From the NCBI GenBank assembly GCA_964275585.1, contig CAXYCJ010000006.1, positions 186,001 to 250,000 on the forward strand: a DNA stretch of 64,000 nucleotides, written 5' to 3'. The stretch is from D2472 sp964275585. GTDB taxonomy: Bacteria; Pseudomonadota; Gammaproteobacteria; Magnimaribacterales; D2472. Position 1 is the first letter of the stretch; each line of letters starts with the position of its first letter. Below, piece after piece: positions 44,334 to 53,650 of the stretch. The position numbers and the translations under genes are program-made. The notes under the pieces are model-generated. The model saw only the letters and a program-made list of their open reading frames with translations. It searched no databases and had not been told where the DNA came from.

Positions 44334-45322
44334 TTTAAATTTAGAGCAGCAATACTTTTGGCTTCATCATAGTCAACATAGAATGTAGCATATTGCTTTC
44401 TAAATTTAGCAATCGGTCCATCCATATCGCAAAGCACAGGCTTATCAGCGAACTTTTTATTTTCCCAGATAGGAATATCCTCTTTCACTTGTTTATTAAT
44501 ATCTTTAATAATCGCAGCACCAACTCCACCAACTGGCTCTTCACCATTTATCTTTTTTTGTAAAAAGGCAAAACGTACAATACATTGTTCACCTTCGATC
44601 GGAGTTGTTGAGCCAAGTAACAGAGTATCGCAAATCCCTTCAAATTTTGTTGCATTGTCGCCAGGTCCATTAGAGTAAGCTGTAATTCTTCCTTTAATTG
44701 TTCCACGAGGCGTTTCCATGTTTGCCTCTTGAACAGAAATACGTTTTTGTTTGTCATAACTTACCTCAAACTCAGGATAGCTAACAACACCATGGACATA
44801 TTGAAAGTGCGCAGCATCCACTGCATTCTCAGCCATATCTTGAATATGGCAATTAACGATATACTCATAAGAAACAAAATTATCCGACCATTGAGGATCA
44901 AGAACCTCGGGATAAGTCTCAACTTCATAAGTTGGTTCTTCTCCTTTTGGATGATACCAAGCATATACAAGATTATTTTTTTCAGTAATTGGGTATGTAA
45001 ATATTTTAGCTTCTTTAGCTCTCTGGGGAATATTTTTTGCATAGGGTATATTTTCTACCTTTCCATCAATATTCCATTCCCATGCATGAAAAGGGCATTC
45101 GATGCAATCATCTTTAACGATCCCACCATGACCCAAATGAGCTCCTAGGTGAGGGCAATAAGCATCTAGCATGGCAGCTTTCCCTGATTCTCCTCTAAAC
45201 AGCACCTGGTCTTCTCCGAAGTACCTCACAGCTTTGACTTCTCCAGGTTTGAGTTCATTTGCGTAGCTGACTACATACCATCCAAATGGAAGGGGCATCG
45301 GATATCTTTTTGTGGCATTCAT
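44330..45322 (-). CDS. Rieske non-heme iron oxygenase (KshA/sterol-active type)
   Basis: This 330-residue protein has an N-terminal Rieske domain with Cys56-x-His58 (AYCPHLGAHLGHGG) and Cys76-x-x-His79 (IECPFHAWEW), then a catalytic domain with the mononuclear iron motif ENAVDAAHFQYVHG. The WYVVSYANELKPGEVKAVRYF opening and overall length are close to 3-ketosteroid 9-alpha-hydroxylase (KshA) and to cholesterol 7-desaturase (DAF-36/Neverland). A steroid or similar polycyclic substrate is likely but not proven. No ferredoxin reductase is adjacent. It is 16 bases downstream of the amidohydrolase gene on the same strand. Confidence 0.88.
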   Translation of the reverse strand: MNATKRYPMPLPFGWYVVSYANELKPGEVKAVRYFGEDQVLFRGESGKAAMLDAYCPHLGAHLGHGGIVKDDCIECPFHAWEWNIDGKVENIPYAKNIPQRAKEAKIFTYPITEKNNLVYAWYHPKGEEPTYEVETYPEVLDPQWSDNFVSYEYIVNCHIQDMAENAVDAAHFQYVHGVVSYPEFEVSYDKQKRISVQEANMETPRGTIKGRITAYSNGPGDNATKFEGICDTLLLGSTTPIEGEQCIVRFAFLQKKINGEEPVGGVGAAIIKDINKQVKEDIPIWENKKFADKPVLCDMDGPIAKFRKQYATFYVDYDEAKSIAALNLN

Positions 45323-45338
45323 AATTTTTAATAAGTTA

Positions 45339-46205
45339 TTATAATTTTAAAAGTTTTTTTGCATTTTCACCAAGAAACATTGGCCAAACATCATCTTTCA
45401 AGGGAACATTTGCCATTTCAGAGAAAATTTTATCAAGAGATAAGCCCATTGGAAAATATCCTGCATACATTATTTTTTCTTTGCCTCTCGTATTGGCAAA
45501 GTTAATAATGTCCTCTGGATAATGTTTTGGGGAAAAGGCACTAGTAGAATAGTAAAGATTAGGATACTTAAGCATCAGTTTACAAGCCAAAGCTGTCCAT
45601 GGCTCAGCGCCGTGACGCATAACAAATTTGAGCTCAGGAAAAAACCAGCAAACTTCATCAATAAGTTCAACTTTTTGTGGAGCCATGGGTATTCTTGGAC
45701 CCGGCACACCAACACAACAAAAAAAGGGCAAATCTAACTCTACGCACATTTCATATATGGGATGCCATTTTTGATCATTGATTGGCACTTGTGGATACAT
45801 ACCAGAAGGAAATGCACTCACTGCTTTTATTCCAAATTTTTCATAGTTTCTTTTAATATTTTCTGCTTCATTTGGAGTATTAGGATTAACTGGTAAGTCA
45901 AAAAAGAAGCGATCAGGATAATTCTTTCCTGCTAAGATTTTTACCTCTGATTTTTCATGAAAACCAATCATAGCTTGATTGATATTGTGTTTATCCATCT
46001 CCTCAAGAGTGTATTGCACAAAATCATCATGAGAGCCAGTTTCCGGTATATCTTTGAACATGTATTGAGCAGGCATTTTAAACATGGACTTTGATTCTTC
46101 GTCTCTTAGAAGAGGCTCCATAAATGTATACCATTCTGATCGATCTTCCTTTTCTGGAATACCAAGCATTAAATCGACCGTGTAAATATCTTTATTAAAT
46201 CCCAT
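45339..46205 (-). CDS. Amidohydrolase-2-family protein lacking the N-terminal HxH
   Basis: This 288-residue TIM-barrel protein resembles the amidohydrolase_2 (ACMSD-like decarboxylase/hydrolase) family through its DHFFFDLPVNPN-like strand, the segment LKFVMRHGAEPWTALACKLM and the C-terminal WPMFLGENAKKLLKL. The usual metal-binding H-x-H at the first strand is replaced (IYTVDLMLGIPEK), so it may bind one metal differently or be non-catalytic. It is encoded directly upstream of the Rieske oxygenase gene, suggesting a shared pathway. The start at 46205 follows a low-complexity AT region. Confidence 0.82.
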   Translation of the reverse strand: MGFNKDIYTVDLMLGIPEKEDRSEWYTFMEPLLRDEESKSMFKMPAQYMFKDIPETGSHDDFVQYTLEEMDKHNINQAMIGFHEKSEVKILAGKNYPDRFFFDLPVNPNTPNEAENIKRNYEKFGIKAVSAFPSGMYPQVPINDQKWHPIYEMCVELDLPFFCCVGVPGPRIPMAPQKVELIDEVCWFFPELKFVMRHGAEPWTALACKLMLKYPNLYYSTSAFSPKHYPEDIINFANTRGKEKIMYAGYFPMGLSLDKIFSEMANVPLKDDVWPMFLGENAKKLLKL

Positions 46206-46305
46206 GACTAAAGTTTAACTAATAAAGTGTATTGAAAGAATGTAAAGTGAAAAAAAGTATAAATAGTTTATTTTGCCTTGACGAATAAATTTTTCACGAT
46301 ACTCA

Positions 46306-47079
46306 TTAAGACATGAATTCTCCACCATTTACATCTAAGCTAGCTCCGGTAATTACCTTTGCAAGGTCAGATATTAAAAATAAAGCCGCATTTGCACAGT
46401 CACTATCATCGGGTATTAAACCTAAAGGGATATCTTTAGTAACACCAGATATGACAGTGTCTGGTGAAACGCCCATAGCCTCAGCTGTATAATTCACATA
46501 CATCTCAACCGGAGGTCCCCACATCCAACCCATAAATACAGAATTTACTCTAATACCCTTTGGTCCTAATTCTTTTGCAAGTATCTTTGTGGCAGTAGCG
46601 AGGGCACCTTTTGAGGCTGCATAACCCCCTTGAGTTGGCAAAGGCTTTTTAGTTATTAAGCTATTGATCATTACTATTGCTGCATTTGATTCCATTTTTT
46701 TTACTGTCGCCATGGTTAAATTCATGGTTCCGAAGAAATTAGTATTCATTGTTTCTTGCCAATCATTAAAATCAGAATCACAAATTTCTTTGAAGTCTCC
46801 GGCTCTATATGCGCTATTTAAGAGTCCATCAATCTGGCCATATTGATCTAGTGTCTTATTTACTAAGTTTTCACAATCTTCGGGCTTGGTTATATCACAA
46901 GGAACTGCAATAACCTCCGATCCTGAGCCTGATATCTCTGCCTGGAGTTTATTTAAGAGCTCAGTTGATCTTGCTGCTATTACAAGCTTTGCTCCTTCTC
47001 GTGCTGCTCCATAAGCTAATTCTTGACCAAGACCCGGACCAATTCCCGAAACAATCACTACCTTATTATCTAGAATCAT
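46306..47079 (-). CDS. Short-chain dehydrogenase/reductase
   Basis: This 257-residue classical SDR has a cofactor motif GIGPGLGQELAYGAAREGA, the central NSAYR (in place of NNAG), Ser of the catalytic triad in MINSLITK and YAASKGALA with Tyr and Lys. It oxidises or reduces an alcohol or ketone with NAD(P)H. In this setting it may handle a steroid or hydroxy-acyl intermediate. Downstream on the same strand lies only the Rieske-amidohydrolase pair; upstream is a region of disrupted genes. Confidence 0.88.
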   Translation of the reverse strand: MILDNKVVIVSGIGPGLGQELAYGAAREGAKLVIAARSTELLNKLQAEISGSGSEVIAVPCDITKPEDCENLVNKTLDQYGQIDGLLNSAYRAGDFKEICDSDFNDWQETMNTNFFGTMNLTMATVKKMESNAAIVMINSLITKKPLPTQGGYAASKGALATATKILAKELGPKGIRVNSVFMGWMWGPPVEMYVNYTAEAMGVSPDTVISGVTKDIPLGLIPDDSDCANAALFLISDLAKVITGASLDVNGGEFMS

Positions 47080-47121
47080 AAATTCTCCTTATTAATATAT
47101 TGATTTATATAATTATTGAAA

Positions 47122-48239
47122 TTAGTTTTCTATGAATGTGGATTCCAACCCCAAATTCTTCTAGTGAATATTGATGGGCTCCCATCTCATGCTGATTCTC
47201 TTCTTTCCAGGCAGTCATTGGCATTCTCAGCTTGGTCGGTAAAATCCTGACCTATGAAATTATAGACAATCGACATTTCAGAAATTGGATCTTTAATCAT
47301 TTTAAGAAAATCTAGATTCAAAAAATTTTCAGGATTAGAATTGCTAACTTCCATACAGTGGTTCAATACTTTTGCTAATTTTTTCGCCCAGTGAAAGCCA
47401 ATATTATTTTTATCATAACTATTGGTTAAAGGTTCAAAACAGATTGGCACACATGGAGCAGAATGAAGGTACAGTTTTTTTGAGGATCTCTATGAGTTTG
47501 AATCACTTTTGAGTCAGGAAATACCATAAGTAATTTATCTATAAAACCAAGATGATGAGGTGATTTTAAAAACCCATTTCTTTTTATCTCTCCCAGGGTT
47601 TTGCCATTGAAGATATTGGAGCATGATTTTTAATTGCTTGTATGCATGAATATGATCTTGCTCTTCAACCCAAGATGAATAAGTAGGCAATCTCATAAAT
47701 GACTCAGGAACCGTGCTAAAAAAAAGTATGCTCAAGAAGCAAGATTTCCTCATCTGCTCCTTTGTAGTCCCATGGGTGAATAGTTAATGCATCTGGAGAA
47801 GCTGCAAACAACAGCATCAACTTCTGCTTTTCCTAAAGCCCATTCTCTCAGACGGATTACCTCGCTCTTCATTTGGCAGCATTGCTGGATATCTCCCTTC
47901 CCACCAAAGCATTGCCGTGTGTCTGGGGATCAGCAGCCAATAATCTATGGCGTCATGGTACTGCCGGTTCTTGGCAAACCAACAATTACAATTGGCGCAA
48001 CTATTTGCTCATCTAGTATTTCAGGGTAATTTTTAACAGCATCTTCAATTCTTAGCATATTTGAAAGCACACCTATTAATCTATGATGCTGTGCTTGAAT
48101 ACCAATCTCATTTAGGTCAGCCTCAGTATTAATTGAATTTACTAATTTATTAAAACCCTCTTCAAATAGATGGTTACCTAGATTATCAAGGCCTGTAACT
48201 TTTTTTTGATTCTTTTAGTATTTCTTTAGCATTAAGCAT
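47122..48239 (-). pseudogene. Sulfotransferase gene broken by many +1 frameshifts
   Basis: Minus-strand frames assemble into a complete sulfotransferase (Sulfotransfer_3 type): the PAPS loop in IVGLPRTGSTM, then MLWWEGRYPAM, a WVEEQDHIHAYKQLKIMLQY segment, WVFK leading to SPHHLGF, IQTHRDP (PAPS-binding Arg), and a C-terminal FLKMIKDPISEMSIVYNFIG. I count 11 places where removing one base of a run (for example the T run 48200-48207, the A run 47718-47725 and the T run 47475-47481) restores the frame. The result is 369 codons with no internal stop. All are insertions. The start overlaps the end of the DUF1214-like gene. Either the gene is dead or this stretch of sequence is erroneous. Confidence 0.8.
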
Positions 48240-49324
48240 CATCCACCTCTAGTTCTGCTATTGACTTAACCTCAACTTTTGGTAAGGGGCAGGTGTCCAG
48301 ACCCTATCCAGCGTAGTAACATTGCCACCGTTGCTCCTTCCTTCAGTAATAACGTTATTAGATACATTTAGAGGTGAATGACTCACAATAATCTTTACAG
48401 ATGAATCTGAGTTTTAATGCTGCTGTTGAGGAGTTTAAGTGGATTTTATTATGCCTGTAATCTAATGATTCCATCCAATAGTTTTTCAAGTTGAAAATTC
48501 CAAAAATTACAATTAGGAATTTCAGATTTAATTTCAAGGAACTCATCAGAATTGAACTCATAGTAGCCATGAAGATAAAATATTTCTGGATCTCCTCCTG
48601 CTGCCTGAAAAAAATTTTGATCGCCTAAAGGAAGTGCATTTTTATGGTTCTTTTTAAACTCTTTAACCCATTTAAGAAATGTAGTTGAAGTACCTCTTAT
48701 GAATCCGAGAGAATTTTGAAGGTGACGATTTAATTCATCACTTGAAAGAAGAATTGGATCATTTGGAACGGCAATATTCTTTATATTTACTACTGAGTGC
48801 TTTTGTTCAAGTCGACGTGAGTAGGTTTGGCGAACAATAAGCATATTTGCTTGAGCTGGAAGATGCAAATAATTAAGAGATGTTTGCTCCGGTCCTAAGG
48901 TCAAAATAAAGTCTCCGTCTTCGGTGACGCTCATTCCAGATAGATTTATTTCTCCCATAGATACCATAGTTCCATCTATAGAATATCTATTTTCCTTGAG
49001 ACCAAAGCTTAAGTAGTCTGCTTCCCCAATGTTGCCATATACTTTATAAGTGAAAGCACCGTTAATATTTGAATTTAAATAAATATTATCTGGATTATCA
49101 GCGCCAATTTTTGCAGTTTCATGTGAGAGGCTATAAAACGAAGGATGATTTGCATCAGAATGCTCAATATTCATCTCTAAAGACAGTCTAAGTAATCTTG
49201 TAAGATACCTGTAGCCTTCAACCTCATCAGTTTCCGTTAGATGTTTTTGGCTTGAAACTATATCTCCAATGGACTTAAGCTCGTCACAAAATTCATTCCA
49301 CTTTTGCTTAAATGTTTGAGTCAT
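48232..49324 (-). pseudogene. DUF1214-like gene with a frameshifted C-terminus
   Basis: The first 285 or so codons (49324 down to about 48486) are intact and encode a soluble protein whose segments SLSHETAKIGADNPDNIYL, a beta-rich middle and FIRGTSTTFLKWV resemble DUF1214-domain proteins, which often lie beside sulfotransferase genes. After the A run complementary to 48482-48486 the frame is lost. Four one-base excesses (48482-48486, 48412-48415, 48325-48326, 48297-48298) separate it from a continuation with NYWMESLDYR, then MLLRWIGS and a tail ending in ELEVDDA. Corrected length is 363 codons including the stop. It would be co-transcribed with the sulfotransferase. Confidence 0.75.
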
Positions 49325-49374
49325 ATTATTTCTTTTTAATTTAATAAATATATATTATGGTTAGTAGTAAATCA

Positions 49375-49380
49375 TATAAT
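49375..49380 (+). promoter_or_regulatory. -10 box next to the start of the kinase-like gene
   Basis: TATAAT at 49375-49380 ends seven bases before ATG 49388. This predicts transcription starting at or just before the start codon. No strong -35 or ribosome site is visible. Confidence 0.4.
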
Positions 49381-49387
49381 TTTTAAG

Positions 49388-50458
49388 ATGCCAAAACCTC
49401 AAGAAAGAAATCAAGAAGAGACTAAAATAATTTTTCAATCCTGGTTGAAAAATAAGCTTGATGCCGCAACAAATATAAGTGTTAAAATTTTGGGTGGTCC
49501 AGAGAACACTGGTTTTTCTAACGAAACTTTAAGTTTTGAAGTTTCATACTCTCTCAATGATGAAACTATTAAAAAAGGAATGGTTTTAAGGTTTTATCCC
49601 GAAGGCTTTTTTGTTTTTCCTGATTACGATATCCATAAACAATTTTTAATCATGCAAAAATTGTCTGCTCATAATATTAAAGTTCCAAATGTTCTTTGGT
49701 ACGAAGAAAGTGATGAAGTTTTTGGAACTTCATTTTATGTTATGGAAATGGCTCAGGGGGATGCCCCTTCTGATAATCCACCCTTCCATCAAGAGGGCTG
49801 GGTTGCTGAATCTTCAGAAGAAGTTCGAGAAAAAATCTGGTGGGGCTGGGTTGAAGAGATGTCAAAAGTTCATCAGATAGATATTTCGACTGGTGAGTAT
49901 GAGTTTTTAAATAGACCTGAATTAGCTGGTAATTACCTAGATCAAGAGCTAAATTATTATTTTAATTTCCATGATTGGGCAATGGAAGGAGAGGCCCATC
50001 CAGTTGCTGATCAGGCCCGTGAATGGTTAGTTGCGAACAAACCTGTATCAAATCAATCTACCGTTATCTGGGGAGACTCCAGATGTGCAAACATAATGTA
50101 CTTACCTGATGGAGAAATCTCTGCAGTTCTTGATTGGGAAATGGCATCGTTGGGCGATCCTTGTATGGACTTAGCATGGGGCATCGCTATTGACGATTGC
50201 AACAGCAAGGGCGTTGGAGTAGAAAGATTATCTGGATTTCCAGGACCTGTTGCTACTATAGCTAAATGGGAAGCTTTGACTGGTTTTAACGCAGATAATT
50301 TTGACTACTTTTATACTTTGGCTTTATATAAATTTACAGTAATAATGATTAAAGTTGTTAGGAAGCTGGAGCATTACGAAATTATGCCAATGGGTTTAAA
50401 TGCCCATATTAATAATCACGTCACCCCAATCTTAGAAGCAAAACTTAAGGAGCTTTAA
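49388..50458 (+). CDS. APH-like phosphotransferase (acyl-CoA-associated type)
   Basis: This 356-residue kinase-fold protein has VIWGDSRCANIMYLPDG (catalytic Asp), SAVLDWEMASLGDPCMDLAW (metal Asp) and an N-terminal FSNETLSFEVSYS nucleotide-binding part. It resembles the kinase domain of ACAD10-type proteins, which phosphorylate hydroxy-acyl-CoAs during breakdown of hydroxylated or branched acids. That substrate is a family-based guess. It precedes an aldehyde dehydrogenase gene by two bases. A second, more divergent member lies at 23781. Confidence 0.85.
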   Translation: MPKPQERNQEETKIIFQSWLKNKLDAATNISVKILGGPENTGFSNETLSFEVSYSLNDETIKKGMVLRFYPEGFFVFPDYDIHKQFLIMQKLSAHNIKVPNVLWYEESDEVFGTSFYVMEMAQGDAPSDNPPFHQEGWVAESSEEVREKIWWGWVEEMSKVHQIDISTGEYEFLNRPELAGNYLDQELNYYFNFHDWAMEGEAHPVADQAREWLVANKPVSNQSTVIWGDSRCANIMYLPDGEISAVLDWEMASLGDPCMDLAWGIAIDDCNSKGVGVERLSGFPGPVATIAKWEALTGFNADNFDYFYTLALYKFTVIMIKVVRKLEHYEIMPMGLNAHINNHVTPILEAKLKEL

Positions 50459-50460
50459 TT

Positions 50461-51987
50461 ATGGCTATTTTTTCTATATCTCACTCAGAGAGTGGTCGCA
50501 AGCAGCTGTCTCTCAAAAGTCCTGTAGACCTATCACATATTGATACATATGATTGCGCAACATCTGATGAAATATCCTTAGTCATGACGCAGGCAAAAAT
50601 TGCTCAATCTAAATGGAAGCAAACAACTCTTAAAGAAAGGGTAGAGCTGATGCATAGAATTGCTGATATTGTGATTCAACAACAAGATAGAATTATGGAT
50701 GTTGTAATGCGTGAGACTGGCAAGCCTATTCAAGAAGCCATGGCCATGGAAGTATTTTCAGCTGTTGATTCATTGGTATTTTATGCCAAAAGAGCTGAGA
50801 AATGGCTTTCTGATAAAAAAATTAAGATGCATGGTCCGATGAGGTTTTTAAAGAAAACAATCATCACATACAAACCTCGAGGTGTTGTCGCAGTGATTAC
50901 GCCATGGAATGGCCCATTTATCCTTTCAATTAACCCTGTTATTCAAGCAATACTATGTGGGAATAGCGTTATTGTTAAACCTTCTGAAGTTACACCAATG
51001 TCTGGAGCTATGGTTCAAGAGATCTTTGCATTAGCTGATGCACCCATTCACTTGGTGCAAACCCTAATCGGTGATGGCGAAACTGGTGCTGAACTTATCA
51101 GCCAAGGACCAGATAAGGTATCTTTTACCGGCAGTGTTGCTACAGGCAAGAAAATTGCTTCTAAGTGCGGGGAGATGCTTATTCCCTTTAGTCTAGAGCT
51201 TGGCGGAAAAGATGCAATGATTGTATGTTCCGATGCTGATGTTCAAGACGCAGCTAGTGGTGCCGTTGTAGGCTCCTTTATGAATGCTGGTCAATACTGT
51301 TGTGGCACTGAAAGAGTTTATGTGATGGCAGATATTTATGATGAATTTGTTGAAAAAGTCGTATCAATTACAAATTCACTTGTTCAATCAAATGACTGCA
51401 AAGGGGATGTAGGCCCTACATTTTGGGATAAGCAAATAGATATTATTGAAGATCATGTAGATGACGCCATTGCAAAAGGTGCTACTGTCCTAGCTGGTGG
51501 AAAAAGAAATCCAGCTTTTCAAGGTCTTTACTTTGAACCTACTGTAATGACTGAGGTCACCCATGATATGAAAATTATGAAGGACGAAACATTCGGGCCA
51601 GTGATGTGTATTATGAAAGTTAATTCTGAGGATGAAGCTTTATCTTTAGCAAATCAATCTCATTATGGTTTAAACGGAAATGTCTGGACAAAAGATTTAG
51701 CCAAAGGTCAAAAAATTGCTCAGTCTATAGAAACAGGAGCTTGTTCAGTAAATGATATGGCCATGAGCTATGGTGTTAATGAGGTTCCATTTGGTGGCGT
51801 AAAAAATAGTGGCATAGGGGTCGTAAATGGTAAAGAGGGTTTGCTTGGATATGCTCACGCAATGCCTATAATTATTGGTAAAAAATCAGCATCAGCTTAC
51901 CCCTATACAGATAAGTCATTTGATCAACTCAAAGGTGCTCTAAAAATATTTTGGGGAAACAGACTAGTTAGAAAATTATTTGGATAG
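50461..51987 (+). CDS. Aldehyde dehydrogenase
   Basis: This 508-residue enzyme of the aldehyde dehydrogenase superfamily has the cofactor region VITPWNGPFILSINP and KPSEVTPMSG, the catalytic Glu in SLELGGKDAMIV, the nucleophile Cys in MNAGQYCCGTERVYV, and EVPFGGVKNSGIG near the C-terminus. It oxidises an aldehyde to the acid with NAD(P). The gene follows the kinase-like gene by two bases and converges on an SDR gene, so a shared pathway is likely. Confidence 0.92.
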   Translation: MAIFSISHSESGRKQLSLKSPVDLSHIDTYDCATSDEISLVMTQAKIAQSKWKQTTLKERVELMHRIADIVIQQQDRIMDVVMRETGKPIQEAMAMEVFSAVDSLVFYAKRAEKWLSDKKIKMHGPMRFLKKTIITYKPRGVVAVITPWNGPFILSINPVIQAILCGNSVIVKPSEVTPMSGAMVQEIFALADAPIHLVQTLIGDGETGAELISQGPDKVSFTGSVATGKKIASKCGEMLIPFSLELGGKDAMIVCSDADVQDAASGAVVGSFMNAGQYCCGTERVYVMADIYDEFVEKVVSITNSLVQSNDCKGDVGPTFWDKQIDIIEDHVDDAIAKGATVLAGGKRNPAFQGLYFEPTVMTEVTHDMKIMKDETFGPVMCIMKVNSEDEALSLANQSHYGLNGNVWTKDLAKGQKIAQSIETGACSVNDMAMSYGVNEVPFGGVKNSGIGVVNGKEGLLGYAHAMPIIIGKKSASAYPYTDKSFDQLKGALKIFWGNRLVRKLFG

Positions 51988-52001
51988 TAGTAAAATATAA
52001 T

Positions 52002-52775
52002 TTATCTTTTTGGATTTGCTGCATCAAGATAAGAGGGTGATTCTCCGCCACCATGAACTTCTAATGCAGATCCTGTTACCCACTTAGCTAGATCAGATGC
52101 AAAAAACACGCATGCATTTGCTACATCTAATGGCTCGCCCATTCTTTTCATGGCAATAGTTTTTGCTACTTTGTTAATTTCTTTTTTGCTTCCGTAATGA
52201 AGAATAGAATTTTCAGTTTCTATGTAACCAACAATAATAGAATTTACCTTGATTTTTGGGGCCCATTCCAGTGCAAGAGTTTTGGTGAGATTTATCAGCC
52301 CCCCTTTTGCGGCTCCATATGCGGCGCTTCCTGGGGTTGGTCTAGATGCAACAACGCTCGATATATTTATAATATTTGATGTGCTATTTTGCTTCATCAT
52401 GATTCTTGCAATTTTTTGACTTAGATTTAGAGGAGCAGTGAGATTTAGGTCAATAATCGCTTGATGAAATTTGTGAGAGACTGATATAGCTTTTACTAGA
52501 GGGGAGCCCCCAGCATTATTTATAAGAACATCAATAGTTCCATGTGATTTTTTTAACTCATTAATTAAATTATCAATTGATTTATTGCTCCTAATATCGC
52601 ATTCAATAAAGATTGCTTTATTTCCCCTAGCTTGGATTGTTCGCTTTGGTTTTTGTCGAGCCAAAATTACAACTTTTGCGTCTAACTTTAAAAAAGTTTT
52701 AGCTATGACTGCGCCAATTCCCTTGGTGCCACCAGTAATCAGAATTACTTTCTTTTTAAAGTTAATATTTATCAT
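52002..52775 (-). CDS. Short-chain dehydrogenase/reductase
   Basis: This 257-residue SDR has the cofactor motif ITGGTKGIGAVIAKTF, INNAGGSP, the catalytic Ser in NISSVVASRPTPGS and YGAAKGGLINLTKTLA with Tyr and Lys, and a C-terminal TGSALEVHGGG. It converts a hydroxyl to a ketone or the reverse. It is convergent with the aldehyde dehydrogenase gene and divergent from the F420 operon. Substrate unknown. Confidence 0.9.
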   Translation of the reverse strand: MININFKKKVILITGGTKGIGAVIAKTFLKLDAKVVILARQKPKRTIQARGNKAIFIECDIRSNKSIDNLINELKKSHGTIDVLINNAGGSPLVKAISVSHKFHQAIIDLNLTAPLNLSQKIARIMMKQNSTSNIINISSVVASRPTPGSAAYGAAKGGLINLTKTLALEWAPKIKVNSIIVGYIETENSILHYGSKKEINKVAKTIAMKRMGEPLDVANACVFFASDLAKWVTGSALEVHGGGESPSYLDAANPKR

Positions 52776-52921
52776 TCTTCTTTCCTTTATTAGATAATCT
52801 TCTCTAAAAATGCATTGATTAAATGTTTTTCATTAAATATTACATCATTGATAACAAAGAAGCCTTAATTGAATTAAGAAATTTATTCATATTGATCCAT
52901 ATTCCTTCATCAATAAGTTTG

Positions 52922-52957
52922 TATAATCTTAATATTATTATTGTAAATTTTTGGGGA
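52922..52957 (+). promoter_or_regulatory. Promoter -10 and ribosome site of the F420 operon
   Basis: A perfect TATAAT (52922-52927) would start transcription about 30 bases before ATG 52964. A GGGGAA sequence (52953-52958 region) gives a normally spaced ribosome site. I see no good -35 at 16-18 bases, so an activator may be needed. Confidence 0.4.
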
Positions 52958-52963
52958 ACGTAA

Positions 52964-53596
52964 ATGAAAATAGCAATTCTTGGTGGCACAGGAGCATTAG
53001 GCAAGGGGTTAGCTTCGAGGTGGATTAAAGCTAAGCATGAGGTACTAATCGGAAGCAGGGATATCAATAAAGCTAAACAGATTGCTGAGGAGCTTGGTCT
53101 CACAGAATCGTCAGGGATGTTAAATATTGATGCAGCAGAGTCAGCTGAGATAGCATGCATTACAGTGCCTTTTGCACATCAAGAGCAAACACTTAAGAGT
53201 ATTGAAAATAAACTTAAAGATAAAATCTTAATTGATGCGACTGTTCCTTTAGTTCCACCAAAGGTTATGAGAGTTCAACTTCCCTCAGAAGGCTCTGCTG
53301 CAATGAAAGCTCAAGGCATTCTGGGCGAAGACAGTATAGTTGTTTCGGCTTTTCAAAATATTTCTGCTGAATTATTACAAACAGACCAGGAAATTGATTG
53401 TGATGTTCTTGTTTCTGGGGATTTTCTTGAAGCAAGGACTACTGTTATAGCTCTTGTAGCCGATGCAGGATTAAAGGGTTGGCATGCTGGTCCTTTGTGT
53501 AACTCAGTTGCTGCTGAAGCCTTGACATCAATTTTGATTACTATCAATAAAAAGCATTCACTGCAACATTCTGGTATAAAAATTACAGGCCTTTAG
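52964..53596 (+). CDS. npdG: NADPH:F420 oxidoreductase
   Basis: This 210-residue protein has an N-terminal NADP-binding fold with AILGGTGALGKGLASRW and the NADP-phosphate-binding SR in EVLIGSRDINKA. The DATVPLVPPK and AFQNISAELLQ segments typical of the F420-binding part follow. It transfers hydride between NADPH and F420. It is the first gene of the F420 operon, 54 bases upstream of the annotated cofE start, and provides reduced F420 for users such as the LLM enzyme at 25275. Confidence 0.9.
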   Translation: MKIAILGGTGALGKGLASRWIKAKHEVLIGSRDINKAKQIAEELGLTESSGMLNIDAAESAEIACITVPFAHQEQTLKSIENKLKDKILIDATVPLVPPKVMRVQLPSEGSAAMKAQGILGEDSIVVSAFQNISAELLQTDQEIDCDVLVSGDFLEARTTVIALVADAGLKGWHAGPLCNSVAAEALTSILITINKKHSLQHSGIKITGL

Positions 53597-53650
53597 ATTT
53601 CGAGAAATAATATCAATTCACTTAACCTAACAGCATTAGAGAGTTTTCCT

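Noticed and set aside
44729..45148. A plus-strand hydrophobic frame of 139 codons opposite the Rieske oxygenase gene
   Set aside because: It lies antisense to the iron and Rieske motifs of an intact gene, and hydrophobicity arises from the complement of its codons.
47787..48029. A plus-strand frame of 80 codons in the disrupted sulfotransferase region
   Set aside because: The minus strand encodes recognisable sulfotransferase segments over the same bases; the plus-strand frame matches nothing.
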